From positions 50,980 through 114,979 of the forward strand of contig NW_004457676.1 of NCBI RefSeq assembly GCF_000313135.1: a DNA stretch of 64,000 nucleotides. The letters are read 5' to 3'. Source of the stretch: Acanthamoeba castellanii str. Neff. Its lineage: Eukaryota > Discosea > Longamoebia > Acanthamoebidae. Below the pieces are notes generated by a model, which worked only from the letters and a program-made list of their open reading frames with translations, was not told where the DNA came from and did no database searches. The position numbers and the translations under genes were made by a program. This document shows, in pieces, positions 1-11,881 of this stretch; the stretch's first letter is position 1; every line of letters begins with the position of its first letter.

Positions 1-190
1 CAAGGGCGACGGTGACGGCGAGAGGACGGGCAGAGGGGTCGAGGGCGAGAGGACGGGCGGGGTCGATGGCGACGGCAACGGCGACGGCGACAGGACGGGT
101 GGGGTCGAGGGCGAGGGCGACGGTGATGGTGAGAAGATGGGCCAGGTTGAGGTTGACGGCTGGGGTGAGGGCGAGAGGACTAGCAGCTCT
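1..190. repeat. Degenerate GC-rich minisatellite
   Basis: The first 190 bases are built from imperfect copies of a G-rich, pyrimidine-poor motif combining gacggcgac, gagaggacggg and ggggtcgagg blocks. The periodicity is irregular, with units of roughly 36-48 bases. All open frames across it are Ala/Arg/Gly-rich repeats of the kind GC-biased satellites produce, so no protein is called. The array probably continues beyond the left edge. Confidence 0.6.
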
Positions 191-878
191 GGCGTTGGAA
201 GCGGGCAACCTCCAACATGTTGTTTGAATTGCGCTGCAGACATCCATCGACCACAGGAGCAGAAGCAAAGTCGATCCATCTTTTTGTGGCAACAAAGAGA
301 AAGAAACCAAAGGAAATCGCAAAGCTATTTCTTGTCGACTGATGACGAACCATTACTCAACTGGCGGAAGCCGCCTTAAGAAGCGTGTCGCGTCTACGGG
401 ATCGCCTTTATCGTTATGATCTATCGTCTGCCTCACTCGTCCTTCCATGGTGGCCGCAGTAGACCAACCTGATCTTAAGGACCTCGGCCACTTCGTTCGC
501 TGTCCTCTTGGCGCTCCCGCTCGACGAGGAGATTACAACCTGTGGTCTCACAAGCCTGTGGATAGCGGCACGGTACGCTCTCTCTGTTGTATGATGTCAG
601 TCTCTTGCGGTGCTATGGCGAGCCGCACCACCAGTGGTGGTACCCGCGTGCGAGGAGTGCGAGGGCGAGCCGCCGCTACCGTGCGAGTCGGCGGCGACGC
701 GTAGTGCAGTCCACCATGATAAACGGTGGTGCAATGAGATATGTGATTGCTGTGCAGCAAGAAGTCCAAGGTCAAGAGTGTACTTCAAGATTACCTTGCT
801 GCCGTCAACAGCTGCACAGTGACCAGGGAGGCGAATACCTTGGGTGCTGGCGTTGCAGCAGCAGCTTCTGCCAGTGCC
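191..878. other. No gene convincingly supported
   Basis: An ATG at 447 opens about 40 codons followed by a plausible donor at 569 and acceptor near 631. The downstream frame that looks protein-like has Cys pairs (CEEC, CNEICDCC) resembling a broken B-box or zinc knuckle, but it does not join in phase. This may be a decayed or wrongly read exon set, or the 3' flank of the minus-strand thioredoxin-like gene. No RNA gene was seen. Confidence 0.3.
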
Positions 879-1234
879 TCACAACAATCGCTCCTTGAGG
901 GTGGCACATGGCGCCGCGCCGCATACGAAGTTGCCTGTCTTGCTGTTGATGAAGAAGGGTACGCCTCTACACTTGCCCTGCGCTGCCTCCTGGTACCGCC
1001 CGTAGTTGGTCTTGTCCGACCGTATCTCCAGTCGCTGCAGGCTACGGCCCTCCGGCATGGCCCTGGCGCCAATAATAATTAAAAATAAAAGCAAAAGAAA
1101 GCAAGAACATTGGGGGCGCACTGCTGGAGGCATTCGACTTCGGGCAGAACCCGCTGAGTGAACGGGCAGGTCTCGCTGAAGTAAAACATAAGATCGTCCG
1201 CTGGCAAACTTCCCGCTGCCGCTTCTTCCGCCAT
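879..1234 (-). CDS. Small thioredoxin-like protein (CPFT active-site variant)
   Basis: This is a two-exon gene. Exon 1 starts at the ATG at 1234 and encodes a thioredoxin-fold first half: a beta strand LMFYF, then SETCPFTQ where thioredoxins have CxxC, then an amphipathic helix. Exon 2 supplies the second half with the cis-proline segment CRGVPFFIN, a following NSKTGNFVCG strand, and a final helix ending at the stop at 879. The cis-Pro loop and order match single-domain thioredoxin-like proteins found in plants and protists, in which the second active-site Cys can be missing. The donor lies at about 1108. The most obvious acceptor (CAG at 1063) is out of phase, while a GAG acceptor near 1050 is in phase, so the junction is uncertain. 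A redox or monothiol exchange role is inferred; the substrate is unknown. Confidence 0.55.
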
Positions 1235-1326
1235 CTCGAGATTGTTTTGTGGTGTGCTGATTAATTTGATTTGATTTTATGGGGCGGACCATTTGGGCTG
1301 GCCAAAGAAAAGTGTGAATAAAATAT

Positions 1327-3405
1327 TCACCCCCGCACTCGTGAGAGGCTCGTGATGTCGTCGTCGTCGGTGAAAGGAGCGATGAGCAGGCGGTGGATCA
1401 TGCGCTGGGTGAGCGGCGACGAGCCGCCCTTGGCCTCGCTCCGGTGGTAAGCCAGAACGTCGAGTAGGTGCTTCCGGTCCCCCTGCGGGTTGGACTGGCC
1501 GAGCGACCAGAGGAAGAGCTGCGCGAACAGGTCCCGCTGAGCATTGCTTCCGCCGATGCCAACGAACGAATGGACCAGGGGTGTCGCCTCGGGGTCGGCG
1601 ACGAGCGGCAGCAGGAGCGAGGTGGCTTTCTCGTAGTCTTTGTCCCGGTAGGCGGCAAAGGCCTTGCAGAGCGGCTCGGCCACTTCGGCAGTCATCTTCC
1701 TGTTGCCGATCTTGGCCTGCTGCTCGTTCCCTCCCTGGGCGAAGCCGTTGAGAGAGCTCATCAAGCGGGCATAGCCCTCCTTGTCTCCCGCTCCTAGCAG
1801 AGCCACGGCGTGGTGCACATCGTTGTACGCCTATTGCAATATTGGTCCATTAGTCCACCATAGATCCCTCTTCGGGCATGCGCCAGGGAGGCGCGTGTGT
1901 TGTACCAAAACGTGGTCATTTTGGTGGGGCGCGAAGAGCTCAGCCACTTGCTTCCACCGATCGCCAACGGATCCGCCTGGACGTGGCTGGTTTGTTAGAG
2001 GGTGCAGGGTGCAGAAGGCGAGCTAGCGATACCATCGAATTCGATCCTCTGCAGGAGGGAAGCGGCATCGACTAGATCGAGCATCGCGCCGGAGGACTTC
2101 ATCAGGGGAGCGATATGGTGGTCGAAGATCTGCAGAGCTTGCTGGTGTTTACCCTTCTCCACGTAATGGAGCGTCATGTGCCACCATAGGTGACACGCCA
2201 GTCCAGTGCACCACTGTTCGACAGAGCGCGCGTCAGCATCTTGTGCCCCTCTCGCTCGTTGAAGAGTACCTTCCAGTTGGCCATCTCCTCAGTGAGGAAG
2301 TTGATGCCTTCCTCCTGTTTGCCTTGCATCTCGTGCACGTGTGCCAGTGCATGGATGGACCAGGTATCTCTTGGGTTTATCGCCAGCGCCGCCTTTGCCC
2401 TCCTCTCCGCCTGCTCGTAGCTACTTGTCGGGAAGAACAGGTCATGCGGTTGAGCGAGCGTGAGGGATGCCGCTGACCAATGCAGTGTTCGCGTACCAGA
2501 GATTTTCTTCCAGGCTGAAGGCAGACATGCCCAGGAGGTAGCCAAACATGTGCTCATTGTTGGCAGACCTTTCCCACTCGCCAAGCACTCTGTCAAGCGA
2601 CTGCTTCATCTCCGGGGCCTTCCCCTGTCGTGAGGGAAAGAGGCGGTGCGGTGAGACATCATCCTCACGATCCGGCCCAACCAAGCACGCAGGGCAGAGG
2701 GTACGAGGAAGAAGTAGGCGTCATGAGCAAACTTGACCGCCAGTTCATCACGGGGGTGGCGCGAGAGGATGTCCTCCCACACGCCCACAGCCTCGTGCAT
2801 TGACTCCTTGGCCACCCACTTGTCCAGTGCTTCCACGTGCGCCTTCTCCACTTCGGAGGCTCCTAGGCGGTTGACCGCCTGAGTCACCTGGCATCAGTGA
2901 CCAGCAAACACTCACTCACAACTCGGCAGGAAGAGGGAGACAGGGAAGAACCTTTCGCGCCGCGCTGAGCGGGTCTTGGACGTGTGGCGAAGTGTATGGC
3001 AGTCCTGTGCTGAACAGGGCCAGGCCCGCCCTCATCACATGGCCCAGCACTGCGGCCACTCAGAACGAGAAACCAGCAGCCACAAGGGAGAGAGGGGGGG
3101 ACGGCATACCGAGGGCGGGCTCGGCTTGCACTGATTGCTCTGCAGACAGCAAGGGATTCCCGAAGATGCCAAAGTGCTGGCCACACGAGCGAAAGATGAA
3201 AATCTCAATCGATTTTGTGTTTTCACATTAAACAACACTTACCTCTACTATGGATGAGTCAAGGAGGTGGCGCGCCTGGGGGCTGCCCCTGCTAGAGGAA
3301 GCAGCAGCCCACGTCTTCAGCCCAACGCTCCACCCGCTGCGGCTCAAGGACAACCGCGGTACAGGCGCGCTCCACCCCCTTGCAGTCGCTCTGGTCAGTC
3401 GCATC
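1327..3405 (-). CDS. TTC38-like tetratricopeptide repeat protein
   Basis: This multi-exon gene reads from the ATG at 3405 to a TGA at 1327. The first exon ends in a phase-0 donor before 3237, and later exons give HFGIFGNPLL, VAAVLGHVMRAG, then a TPR-like block with EDILSRHPRDELAVKFAHD. Family-specific segments follow: PHDLFF, the TPR helix pair around NPRDTWSIHALAHVHEMQG, GALDWRVTYGGT, and MTLHYVEKG...QIFDHHIAP. These are the recognisable stretches of TTC38 (a solenoid of degenerate TPRs), where an HLWWH..L..LE.G motif precedes the YDHHI repeat. The C-terminal exon (1818-1327) carries a further TPR pair. TTC38 proteins have no firmly established biochemical role. The 5' end overlaps the short promoter region shared with the VWA gene on the plus strand. 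Confidence 0.75.
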
Positions 3406-3579
3406 GTATTTTTTTGAGTGTGCGTGAGCGTGCGCTAGTGCTCGCTCTTGCGTCAGCCGGTGATCACTCAACGTGCCTCTTCCTTATTGAGTTATTATTT
3501 TCTTTTAAACTTTCCTTTTCTTCTCCCATTGCATTTCCCATGAAGTGAAGCTGAACGGCGGGTCGTGCACTGAATCGCG

Positions 3580-6500
3580 ATGGACTGCTTAGGTGCGCAC
3601 ACCTCCTCTCTTGGGCAGCTCGTGCTTTGCCATCTTACGTCTTTAGTTCACCTATCTTGCCAAGTATGGAGAAGCGTGGTGCGGTTTTGCCCTGGTTGGG
3701 TGCTCGTCTTGCCTGGGCTTACCTTTTTCTATCGTTCGCGTTCTTCTTGCGCTGGCGCAGCGGGAGCACAGGATATTGGGAACTTCAACGTCGTGCTTTC
3801 CAATGGCCAACTGCCATCTGAGTCCAGCATCACCCACGAAGGTTGCCCCCCCCCCGGTGCCCTCGTCTTGCACTCTGTTTTTCCTGCAGGAAAGTTTGCA
3901 CCAATAACGTCGTTTTTTGTGGTGCCACGCAGGAATGTTCAATGAGCACTTTTTCGCGGTGGGAAGCGAGACTGAGAAGCCCTTCTCGTGCCAGTGGTTC
4001 ACCGCAGTCTCTCCTGACCCTCTCAGGTAAAACACCGACACCGACACCACCCCACCTTAACCCTGCTCGAGGTGTCGGTATCGGTCTCTCTAACACACCG
4101 CGTATACGAACGCAGTGGCGAGGTAGAGTACTGGGTGGGGTGTGGCTTGCGCGGACGTCTCGACGGGGAGGGCATCCGCAAGTACGGACGCCCGCGCCTC
4201 AACCTGGTGCTCGTGCTCGACATCTCGGGGTCCATGAGCAACCCCTTCCGTAGCGGTACAGCTGCGCATCTGCCCTCCATTGTCTCCGACCACGTGCGCG
4301 ACGTGCAACAACACAGGGCTCATCTTGAGAAACAGGGGATGCCAAGAACATGCTGGAAGTGGCCAAGGACTGCGTAGTGGCGCTCATCGACCACCTCACA
4401 CCTGAGGACTCGTTCGGCCTGGTGGCGTTTGACACGGTATGTCCTTGGCGGCAATCATGTGACCTTCAAACGACGCGCACAACTGCACACGCACACGGCG
4501 CCAGGCTCATTGTGTTTTGGACCATGTACAGAGCGTGGAAGTGGTGCAAGAGCTGGCGTCGATGAAGACCTTGGACGTTGCTGCCTTCAAGGAAAAACTA
4601 TTTAAGTTGCAGCCTCGCGGAGGCACCGACATGGAGCTTGGCATCAACGGAGGCGCTAAGCTCTTTGAAGGTCTCGCCAACGAAGCTGGCACAGGCAAGC
4701 AGAACCGTATGATGTTCCTCACCGACGCCCAGGTAGGAACTTTTTCGCACCACCAGTGCGCAGCTTGCGCTCACCAGCGCCGCCTCTCACGTCGTGGCCT
4801 GTGTGCAGCCCAACTCGGGGTCGACTTCGCCCGATAGTCTGATGGGAATCTGCAAAGCCAACGCCGAGACGCGCAAGATCTACACCTCGTTCTTCGGTCT
4901 CGGAGTCGACTTTGGTGTCGAGGTACGCACGGCCTGGTGCTGATTGCCGGAGAGGTCGGCCTCTGATCTCCTCTCTTTTATTATTCTTCGTCGCCAGCTG
5001 GTGGAGGCGATCAGCCACATCCCGGCATGCAACTACTTCACCGTTCAGTCACCCAAAGAGTTCAAGCAGCTCATGGACAGGGTACCGTCGTCTCCCAAAC
5101 TAGACCTCTCTTTAGAACTCATATTCGTACGAACTTTGCTTGCTTACACGTATGTCCCCCTCGTGTGCCTTACCAGGACTTCGATTACATCGTCACGCCC
5201 TCCTGCTTCAACGTTCAAGTAAAGATTGCTTCGTCGTCCACCATCGAAGCCGAGAGGTAGACCCACACGGCCGCGCGTACATGTCCCACGTCCTAGCTGC
5301 TCACACATCTGCTTTTTGCCGTCGTGGTTTCAGAGTTTACGGATCCCGGCCACGAGATTCCTCAGCAGGGCGTGGTACGAACGGCCGCGGTGAGAGGCCC
5401 GGTGTGAGTGACGTGCCCAACTCATGTTTGTGTTGTGCTTGACGTCTCCACCAGTTGCTGGAGATCTTGAGCACGTTCCCGTCACCCAAGGAAAACGACG
5501 ACCAGACCAAGGGAGGCATCGTGCTCATCAAGCTCAAGAAGCCGCAGCAGCAAGCTGGAGAGGCCGAGCTCAAGGTGGTGGTGTCCTACGATGACGCCGA
5601 CGGTAAGCACTACTCCGACGAAAACACCATCGCGGTGAGCTTGGCGGCAGTCAACGGCAAGGGCTACTATTCTGGTTCCGCCATACGCAAGGCAATCGCC
5701 CTAGCCAGGTACCTCGCCGAGTCACACACACAGCACACACACATCACTCAACCATGTACTTGCCCCGCTAATGTGGAACACGACCAGATTCGTGAACATC
5801 ATGAAGTGGTGGATTCGCGACACGAGCAGCGGCAAGTCCGATGCCAGCTCGGCATCGGTGTCACAAGCGGCCGGCGTGCCTGTCCCGCCGGTGGACCCGC
5901 TCAAGGGCAACAGTTGGACACCTCTGGCCGTATCGAAGCACTACAAGGCCGCGTTTGCCGAGTTCCTGAGCCACTACGAGCGCGAGCTCGAGGCCCTGGC
6001 CGATGCCGAAGGGGGGGAGGAAAGCGAGGACCACCAGCACCTGGCGGAGCACACCCAAAAGCTGCTGGGCCTCATCAACAACGTTTCGGCTGAAGAGATC
6101 GACGCGAGCATGCACGCAGTGCTGACTGACGAGGAGGTGGAAAGCGGCAGCGTGGACAGCCAAGAGCTGCGTAAGCGCGTCGAGGTGGCTCTGGGCACTG
6201 GCACCCGAGCTGTCGACCTGGCCGACAAGCAGTATTGTTTCGACCAGGAGGTCAAGAGGCGCATCAAGGAGATTCTCGTCCGCAAGCTAACAGCTGCCGT
6301 GACGGCCGAAGGCGAGGTAAGGCAGGCAACTTTTTTCGCGCTCAACACACGCCACACACACACACACACATACAAACTCATCCCCGTTGGCCAACAGAAC
6401 AACTTGAGGGCGGACCAGAGCAAACGCGAGGCCCTGGCCGAACGGATCGCAGGATTCGCGCTGGCACGCAAGGACAGCGCGGGTAAGGAACAGTGGCAAC

Positions 6501-6589
6501 GCATCGCTCTCTCCGAACTCGAGAAGTTGCTTCCGACCGTGCAGCAGCCCAAGAAGGGGCTGATCGACCAACTGAAGGGCTGGTTCTGA
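3580..6589 (+). CDS. VWA-domain protein of the bacterial/protist 'DISGSM' family
   Basis: About twelve exons encode a protein with an N-terminal DIGNFNVVLSNG...THEG segment, then an FNEHFFAVG strand and AVSPDPLS. A von Willebrand factor A domain follows, starting at LNLVLVLDISGSMSN near 4205. The MIDAS DxSxS is intact, with the second and third metal loops represented by PRGGTD (4615) and FLTDAQ (4725). Downstream is a beta-rich region (YIVTPSCFNV, ELKVVVSYDDADG) and a C-terminal helical segment ending in KGLIDQLKGWF. This order matches a family shared by bacteria, oomycetes and amoebae and usually secreted or membrane-associated. The start is uncertain: MDCL at 3580 can either read through a hydrophobic stretch or splice (donor 3593, acceptor about 3759) directly to AGAQDIGNF. 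Metal-dependent protein binding is inferred. Confidence 0.75.
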
Positions 6590-6661
6590 GCTCTCCACGC
6601 CACGCCCGTGTTTTTATTTATTTATTTCTTTTTTTTTATTTTTCGCACCGTTGTGCTTTTG

Positions 6662-8386
6662 TCATGTAAAAGCGGCTGGGTCAAGCACCGCCTCCTTTCT
6701 CACGCCTTTAACTACATCAGGGTCGTCCGCATCGTGCCACGCGTTGTAGCAGCCCAACCGGTCAAAAGTGAACAAACACGGCGTCGCACTGTGCCGTGTG
6801 TGCGTGAGAGCGGTGAGAGAAGGCGCAGTACGGGATTGTGCGAGAAGGAGGGCGTACGTGGGTTCTCCGCCCCAGTAGCCGGCTGCTCGTCGGTTCTGCT
6901 TCTGGCGCGGGGCCAGGTTGACTCGCCGGATGACCACTACGGCTGGGCGGCCCGTGCACTTGCGTCTACAGCGCCAGCACCTGTACGTGTCTCGGAGGTA
7001 CCTGAACACGGCCACACGCCTAAGCACAGTGCCGCCACGCGTGTGTGCGTCGTGCGCATGTGGGTCGTACTCCTGGAGGTCTTGAGGTAGCTGTTGTATT
7101 TGATTTCGGTTGTCTCGCCCTACACCAATGCATGAGTACCGCGACAGACACGGGTAGGGGGAGGGGGGATGGAGGGTAGTACGGTGGACGAGGACGGCGC
7201 AGCAGGCCAAGTTGAGCAGCGTTGGCACCGCGACGGGTTCACACCTTTCGATTTGGGCTTGCTTCTCTTCCGTGAGCATTGAATCCTGTTGCAGTGGGAT
7301 TGTTGGTATAGCACGGTGACTAGGTGTCCTAGGGTCTCTGAGACTAGGCTACGAGGCCTTCGTTCACCTCGCACCTTGGCGCTGTTCCACTTGAGCAGGA
7401 AGCCCGGGTCAGCACGAGCTCGCAACATGATCTCGGCGGGCATGTACAGGAGAGTGGGATTGCCCTCTGTGGTCGGTACAAGAGCGAGCGACAGTCAGCA
7501 TGCCCCACCAGAAGGGGAAAAGAAATATGAATGAGTGCAGAGCCGAAGAGAGGAGGCGCGGGAAAGGAGAAAGTGGTGGCGATGCGCACCGAGGTAGAGA
7601 TCGTGCAGTGAGGTCATCTTCGCTACACTCGTGGGGAAGGACGTGATGCGGTTGTAGGCCAGTATCAACGCCCTGCAATAATAATCAACGCACACAACCC
7701 CTCAGCTGCTGGCCCCAGCCCAGGCCGCCTTGATTTCGCTGCGAAATGTACCCCAAGCCCGTGAGCCGTCCTATGGCCTTGGGAATAGGACCAGCGATCG
7801 AGTTATGGGACAGATTGAGGTATCGCAGCTGCCGGTATCGATCGACATGCAGCCAACACACTCAGTGAGCTCACTTCCCACAATCGGGACCACACGGGTA
7901 TGTGGAAGTAGGAACCAGACCTTGTGGAAGGAGAGCAGCGACAGTGGGAATGAAGTGAGCAGATTCAAGTGGAGGCTCAGCTTCTCCATGCACTCGGCCA
8001 CCTGGTGTGCGAACAGGTGAACAAGTAGTTCTTTAACGTTTAAAAGAAATAAAAATAAAAATAAAAATACAAATGAGGGAGAGTGCCTGAGGGAGGAGGG
8101 GCGAGTCCAGATGGCGGATGGAGTGGTTGTTCAGGTAGAGTGTGTCCGCCCCGCGTGCCGCTGCCTCCTGCAGCCGCAGCTCCACATCGGCCGGGGTCCT
8201 CTCTCGGCCCACCCTCTTGCCAACATTGCGTCCTCTGTCCTCATCGTCCTCCGCACGGAGTAACTCCCCCTCTCGCCGTTCCTCCTCCTCCCCTCCTTCG
8301 TTCCGTGCCTGCCGTTTCCATTCCTTCTTCATCCGTGTGGATGTCGCGCGTTGTATTTTCTGCCCAACCAAGCGCTTTTCTCTCAT
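6662..8386 (-). CDS. Leucine-rich repeat protein, LRRC58-like
   Basis: Starting at the ATG at 8386 (MREKRLVGQ), the first exon is basic, then acidic, and enters ADVELRLQEAAARGADTLYLNN, a capping LRR. The following exons give VAECMEKLSLHLNLLTSFP, LRYLNLSHNSIAGPIP and ALILAYNRITSFPTSVAKM, each a recognisable LxxLxLxxN repeat. The last part has LPQDLQEY followed by a Cys-rich patch (YRCWRCRRKC) and a hydrophobic strand RPAVVVIRRV. That layout (LRRs, then a P.DL..YL linker, then a small Cys-containing C-terminus) resembles LRRC58-type proteins. The exon borders between 7700 and 7000 and the final 80 residues are tentative. A scaffold or adaptor role is likely; no catalytic domain is visible. The 5' end lies 74 bases from the divergent raver-like gene. 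Confidence 0.55.
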
Positions 8387-8460
8387 TTTCTCAGCTGAGT
8401 TGGCCCGGTGTGCTCCTTGAGGGTGCTGTGACGCGCCAGAACACGAAATCACAACAACAC
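8387..8460. promoter_or_regulatory. Bidirectional intergenic spacer
   Basis: Only 74 bases separate the start codons of the divergent LRR gene (minus) and the RRM gene (plus). Both 5' UTRs and core promoters must fit here or overlap the neighbouring gene. No TATA-like element stands out. Confidence 0.4.
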
Positions 8461-11432
8461 ATGGGGCAGGGTCATCCCACAGGGGCTAGAGGTGCATCTG
8501 GATCCTCGTCATCTCCCCAAGCTTCCTCAACTTCATCATCATCATCATCATCACCTTCATCTCCACCTACTTCGAATGGCTCTACCAAAGATGCGGGCAG
8601 CGTTCCAGTCGACCTCCCACCACAACCACACAGCACAGTGGAAGCTGAACCAGGTGGCAGCAGCACCCAGATGTTTTTGCTCGAGCTGGCAGCGGAGGGA
8701 GAGGTGGCGCCCGCGGCGGGTGAGCTCCCCACGACCGTACCGGTGCCCGGTTGTCAGGTCATCGAGGAGGAAGAGGAAGAGGAGGAGGAGGAGGCCTACC
8801 ACGACGATGGGATTCACTACGACTATGAGGGCGAGGACATGGGCTCGGCCGACGATACTGATGACGAGGACGACGGCGGGGTGAGCGTACAGCAGGGCGA
8901 GACAACATTATCATCACCATCACCATTATCGACGGCGGCGGTGGCGGCAGAGGCCAACCGGGCAGAGGGGATTGCGCCAACGACCGAGCAGACGGAGCAG
9001 GCACGACCACAACAGCAGCGCCGTAGAACGGAGAGCGACGCCAGGCCGCTCGACCGCGCGGAACTCGGTGCGGACGAGAAGGAACGAGCCCTGGCCGCCA
9101 TGCTCGCATCATTCAACGCCTCCCACGCGCTTCAGGTGACCGGCGTAGGAAGCGACATCACCACGGCCGTACGCCTCTCTCTCTCTCTCTCTTTCTCTCG
9201 GCTCGCTCTGGCATGGCGGCTGGTTGCGCTCACACACACACACACGCGCCAACATTTGGGCGCGACAGGACCTGGAGCCGGTGTTTGCCGAGTTCGGAAA
9301 GGTGCACGGCTTGGTGGTGGAGCCGTCGCGGCGGGATGTGGTCGTGGTCCGCATGCCGCACGACGCCGCGCAGAAGGCGAAGGCGCACTTTGCCGAGCAC
9401 CCGCTGAGGGTCAAGGACAAGGAGCTCCAGGCGAGCGACGCCACGCTGGAGTGCTTCCTCTTCGTGGGCAACCTCAACGAAGACGTCGAGCCCGAGCACC
9501 TCCGCAGCCTCTTCCAAGCACATGGCGAGCCTGAGCGAACGATTGTACCGCCTCCACGCTCCGTGTGTGTGTGTATGGGTGGGTGGGTGGGTGGGTGTGA
9601 CCTGACGTAAAGCGTCCAGGTGATGAGGAGCACGGCCACAGGGCGCAAGAAGGGCTACGGGTTCGTCGAGATGCGGACCAAGGCGCAGGCCGGCGCGGCC
9701 AAGGCGCTGCTCGGCGCAACCAACTTCCACGGGCGGTCCCTCCGCATCGACTGGTGCCGCCTGGGCAAGCTCGAGGAGCTCCACTCCCCCGTCCTCTTCG
9801 TCGACAAGCTGCCTCCTAACTTTACGGTACGCACGCCCCTCGAGGGCTGCACGGGCAGACTGCCCTCTCCCGTACTAATCAACGCGCGGCGTGGTACAGG
9901 ACTACAATGGGCTGAGGCAGCTGTTCCTCAAGCACGGCACGGTCAAGAACATCAACGTGCCCGTCAATCCGATGAACTCTATACCACGCGGCTTCGCGTT
10001 TGTCACGCTTTCGTCGGCCGAGGAGGCGGAGAAGGGTGCGCGCCCACTCGCCTCCCCCACCGCAGCTCGCATAGATCGCGCTACTGGACCGAACACTCAC
10101 TCCGCGTCCCCTGGTCCGTTGGTTTGGTTGTTTGTGGCCTGGATCGGTCGTAGCTCGCGACGCGCTCCACGACACGGAGTTCCGGGGGTCGCACATCAGG
10201 ATCAGCTTCGGGAACCCCGCCAAGGCGGACATCGCCACCGGACCCATATCCCCGCGCTTCAATCCCCCCGCGGCCCACCGCGGACAGCCGTATGCCCGTG
10301 GCGGACTCTATCCACCACCACTACCGGTACCCACCACCAGGGCTCCGCCATTTCGCATGCACAAGCCCCCCGCTTGTTTGCTCACTCCACGGTCGTTGGC
10401 GGGCGCGCGTTGATTTCCAGTATCATGGGCGGGGCGGACGGGGCGGGTACTTTCCACCGATGCGAAACGGGTGGGGCAGAGGTGATTTCAGCTTCGGGCC
10501 GGCTCCCGGCTTCCTTGGCCGTGGGTTCGGGCCAGCAGCACGCACGCCCTATGGCCCATACCAGCCACCACACCGTCCCACACCTCCAAACCAAGGTTTT
10601 CACTCTCCTCCACCGCACAAGCAACCCTCAAATCCCATCGACGCTGACATCCTATGTGTTGACGTGTACTCCCAGGTTATGGGTTCAGGCCCTCTTTCCA
10701 TCAGCTACCGCCGCGCGGTGGTGGCTATCGCGGTGGTTCACCGAGTTCCGCGGCGCCGCCGCTTCTTCCCACGCCACCGACCGCACCGGCCCCTGCCCCA
10801 GTACTGGGCGGCCCCTACTCCAGCTACCGTCCGACCGGACCCTCCTACCAGCACAGCCACATACCGCCAGGCGGCCCTCCTTCAGCCAAGGTACCCTGAG
10901 CGCAACCGAGTGCCTCGTTTTTATTGAATTGGCTCATGGGCCGCTTTCTTGGGTTGGTGGTGGACAGCGGCCCAACCTCGGGTACCAACCCCCGCAGCCT
11001 TCCTACCAGCCGCCACGACCGGCGTACGCCCCGCCGCATCGGCCCGTCTACGCCCCGCCGGCGCCACACACGCGACCCACGGCCTACTCGGCCCCTCCGC
11101 CATCTTCGCATCCGCGGCCCAGCGTGATCGCTGGCTACGGCTCGTATGGCGCAGCGCCTACTTCCTCGCTAGGGGCCTTCCGCGGCGCGCCTGCCCCGAG
11201 CCGCCCTCCTTACGCGTCGGCCGGTCCGGCAATCACGTCGTTGACCTACGGCTACCACGCCCAGCAGTCGCAGGTGGGAGGCGGCCAGAAGCGGACGCAC
11301 GAGCAGATGCAGGGCAGCCCGGCGGCGCCCGCGTCACACGGCTTCCCGTCCTACCCGCCCGCCCAAGCGGGCTTCGTCCCCTACGCCCCGCCCAACTTGC
11401 GCAACCCGCCCAGCAGGAGGCCCCGCTACTGA
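8461..11432 (+). CDS. Three-RRM RNA-binding protein, raver/PTB-binding-like
   Basis: The ATG at 8461 opens a low-complexity N-terminus (poly-Ser, then poly-Glu around 8767, then YHDDGIHYDYEGED). RRM1 follows the intron near 9175-9270 (DLEPVFAEFGKVHGLVVE). RRM2 has RNP2 CFLFVGNL and RNP1 KKGYGFVEM. RRM3 begins SPVLFVDKLPPNF and has RNP1 RGFAFVTL. The linker joining RRM2 to RRM3 (RIDWCRLGKLEELHSPVLFVDKLPP) has the arrangement of raver proteins, where RRM2 ends in a W-containing strand just before a (V/C)DRLPP start of RRM3. The C-terminal third is Pro/Tyr/Gly-rich with GRGGRGG and repeated YQPP/YAPP motifs, typical of an aggregation-prone RNP tail. A role in splicing or mRNA handling is inferred from family. 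Introns are short (60-110 bp), and one carries CT and CA repeats. Confidence 0.8.
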
Positions 11433-11881
11433 TCCCCCAAAGATACGGAGCGCGACACACTGTGCGGCGCCGTCGCTGCTGCTTCGGTACTTCTCATTCT
11501 AGTGGTGGAGTGGGAGTGGATGGCGCGGTATGGCGTGGCATGGAGAGGAGGGAGGGCGAGAGCGTGGAGGGGGGATGTGCACAAGTGTAGAGAAGTGATG
11601 TAAGGAGGTGAAGGCGGAGGAGAAGCATGAAGAGGAGGTATTGGAGAGGGGCAAGCATCAGCGGCTGAAGGGAAGGGAGGAAGGAAATGGAAGGGCACCA
11701 CTGCTATGTTCACCGCCACTCAAATAATTAATTCCCCAACATCAGCACACAGCAACAACGCTCACTGCATGGCGCACACGACACACGACACACGCACACG
11801 CACACGCACGACAAATTGTGGTTGGGTGTGTCTGCTTGTTGCTGACGTCACACGTAAATAAACACGCCACGGTTCATTACT
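11433..11881. other. Convergent 3' flanks
   Basis: This gap lies between the stop codons of the RRM gene (plus) and the GNAT gene (minus). It is purine-rich on the plus strand (ggagg and agagg stretches) and contains a short ACACGAC/ACACGC repeat at about 11770-11810. A ttattt near 11857 is AATAAA on the minus strand but lies upstream of no visible gene end there. An aataaa near 11856-11861 on the plus strand could be a poly(A) signal. No gene was seen. Confidence 0.4.

Noticed and set aside
12..227. Ala/Arg/Gly repeat protein at the left edge
   Set aside because: It begins with GTG and simply translates the minisatellite.
8759..9112. Pro/Arg-rich minus-strand frames opposite the RRM gene
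   Set aside because: They mirror the poly-Glu and poly-Ser codons of the RRM protein and have no conserved motif.
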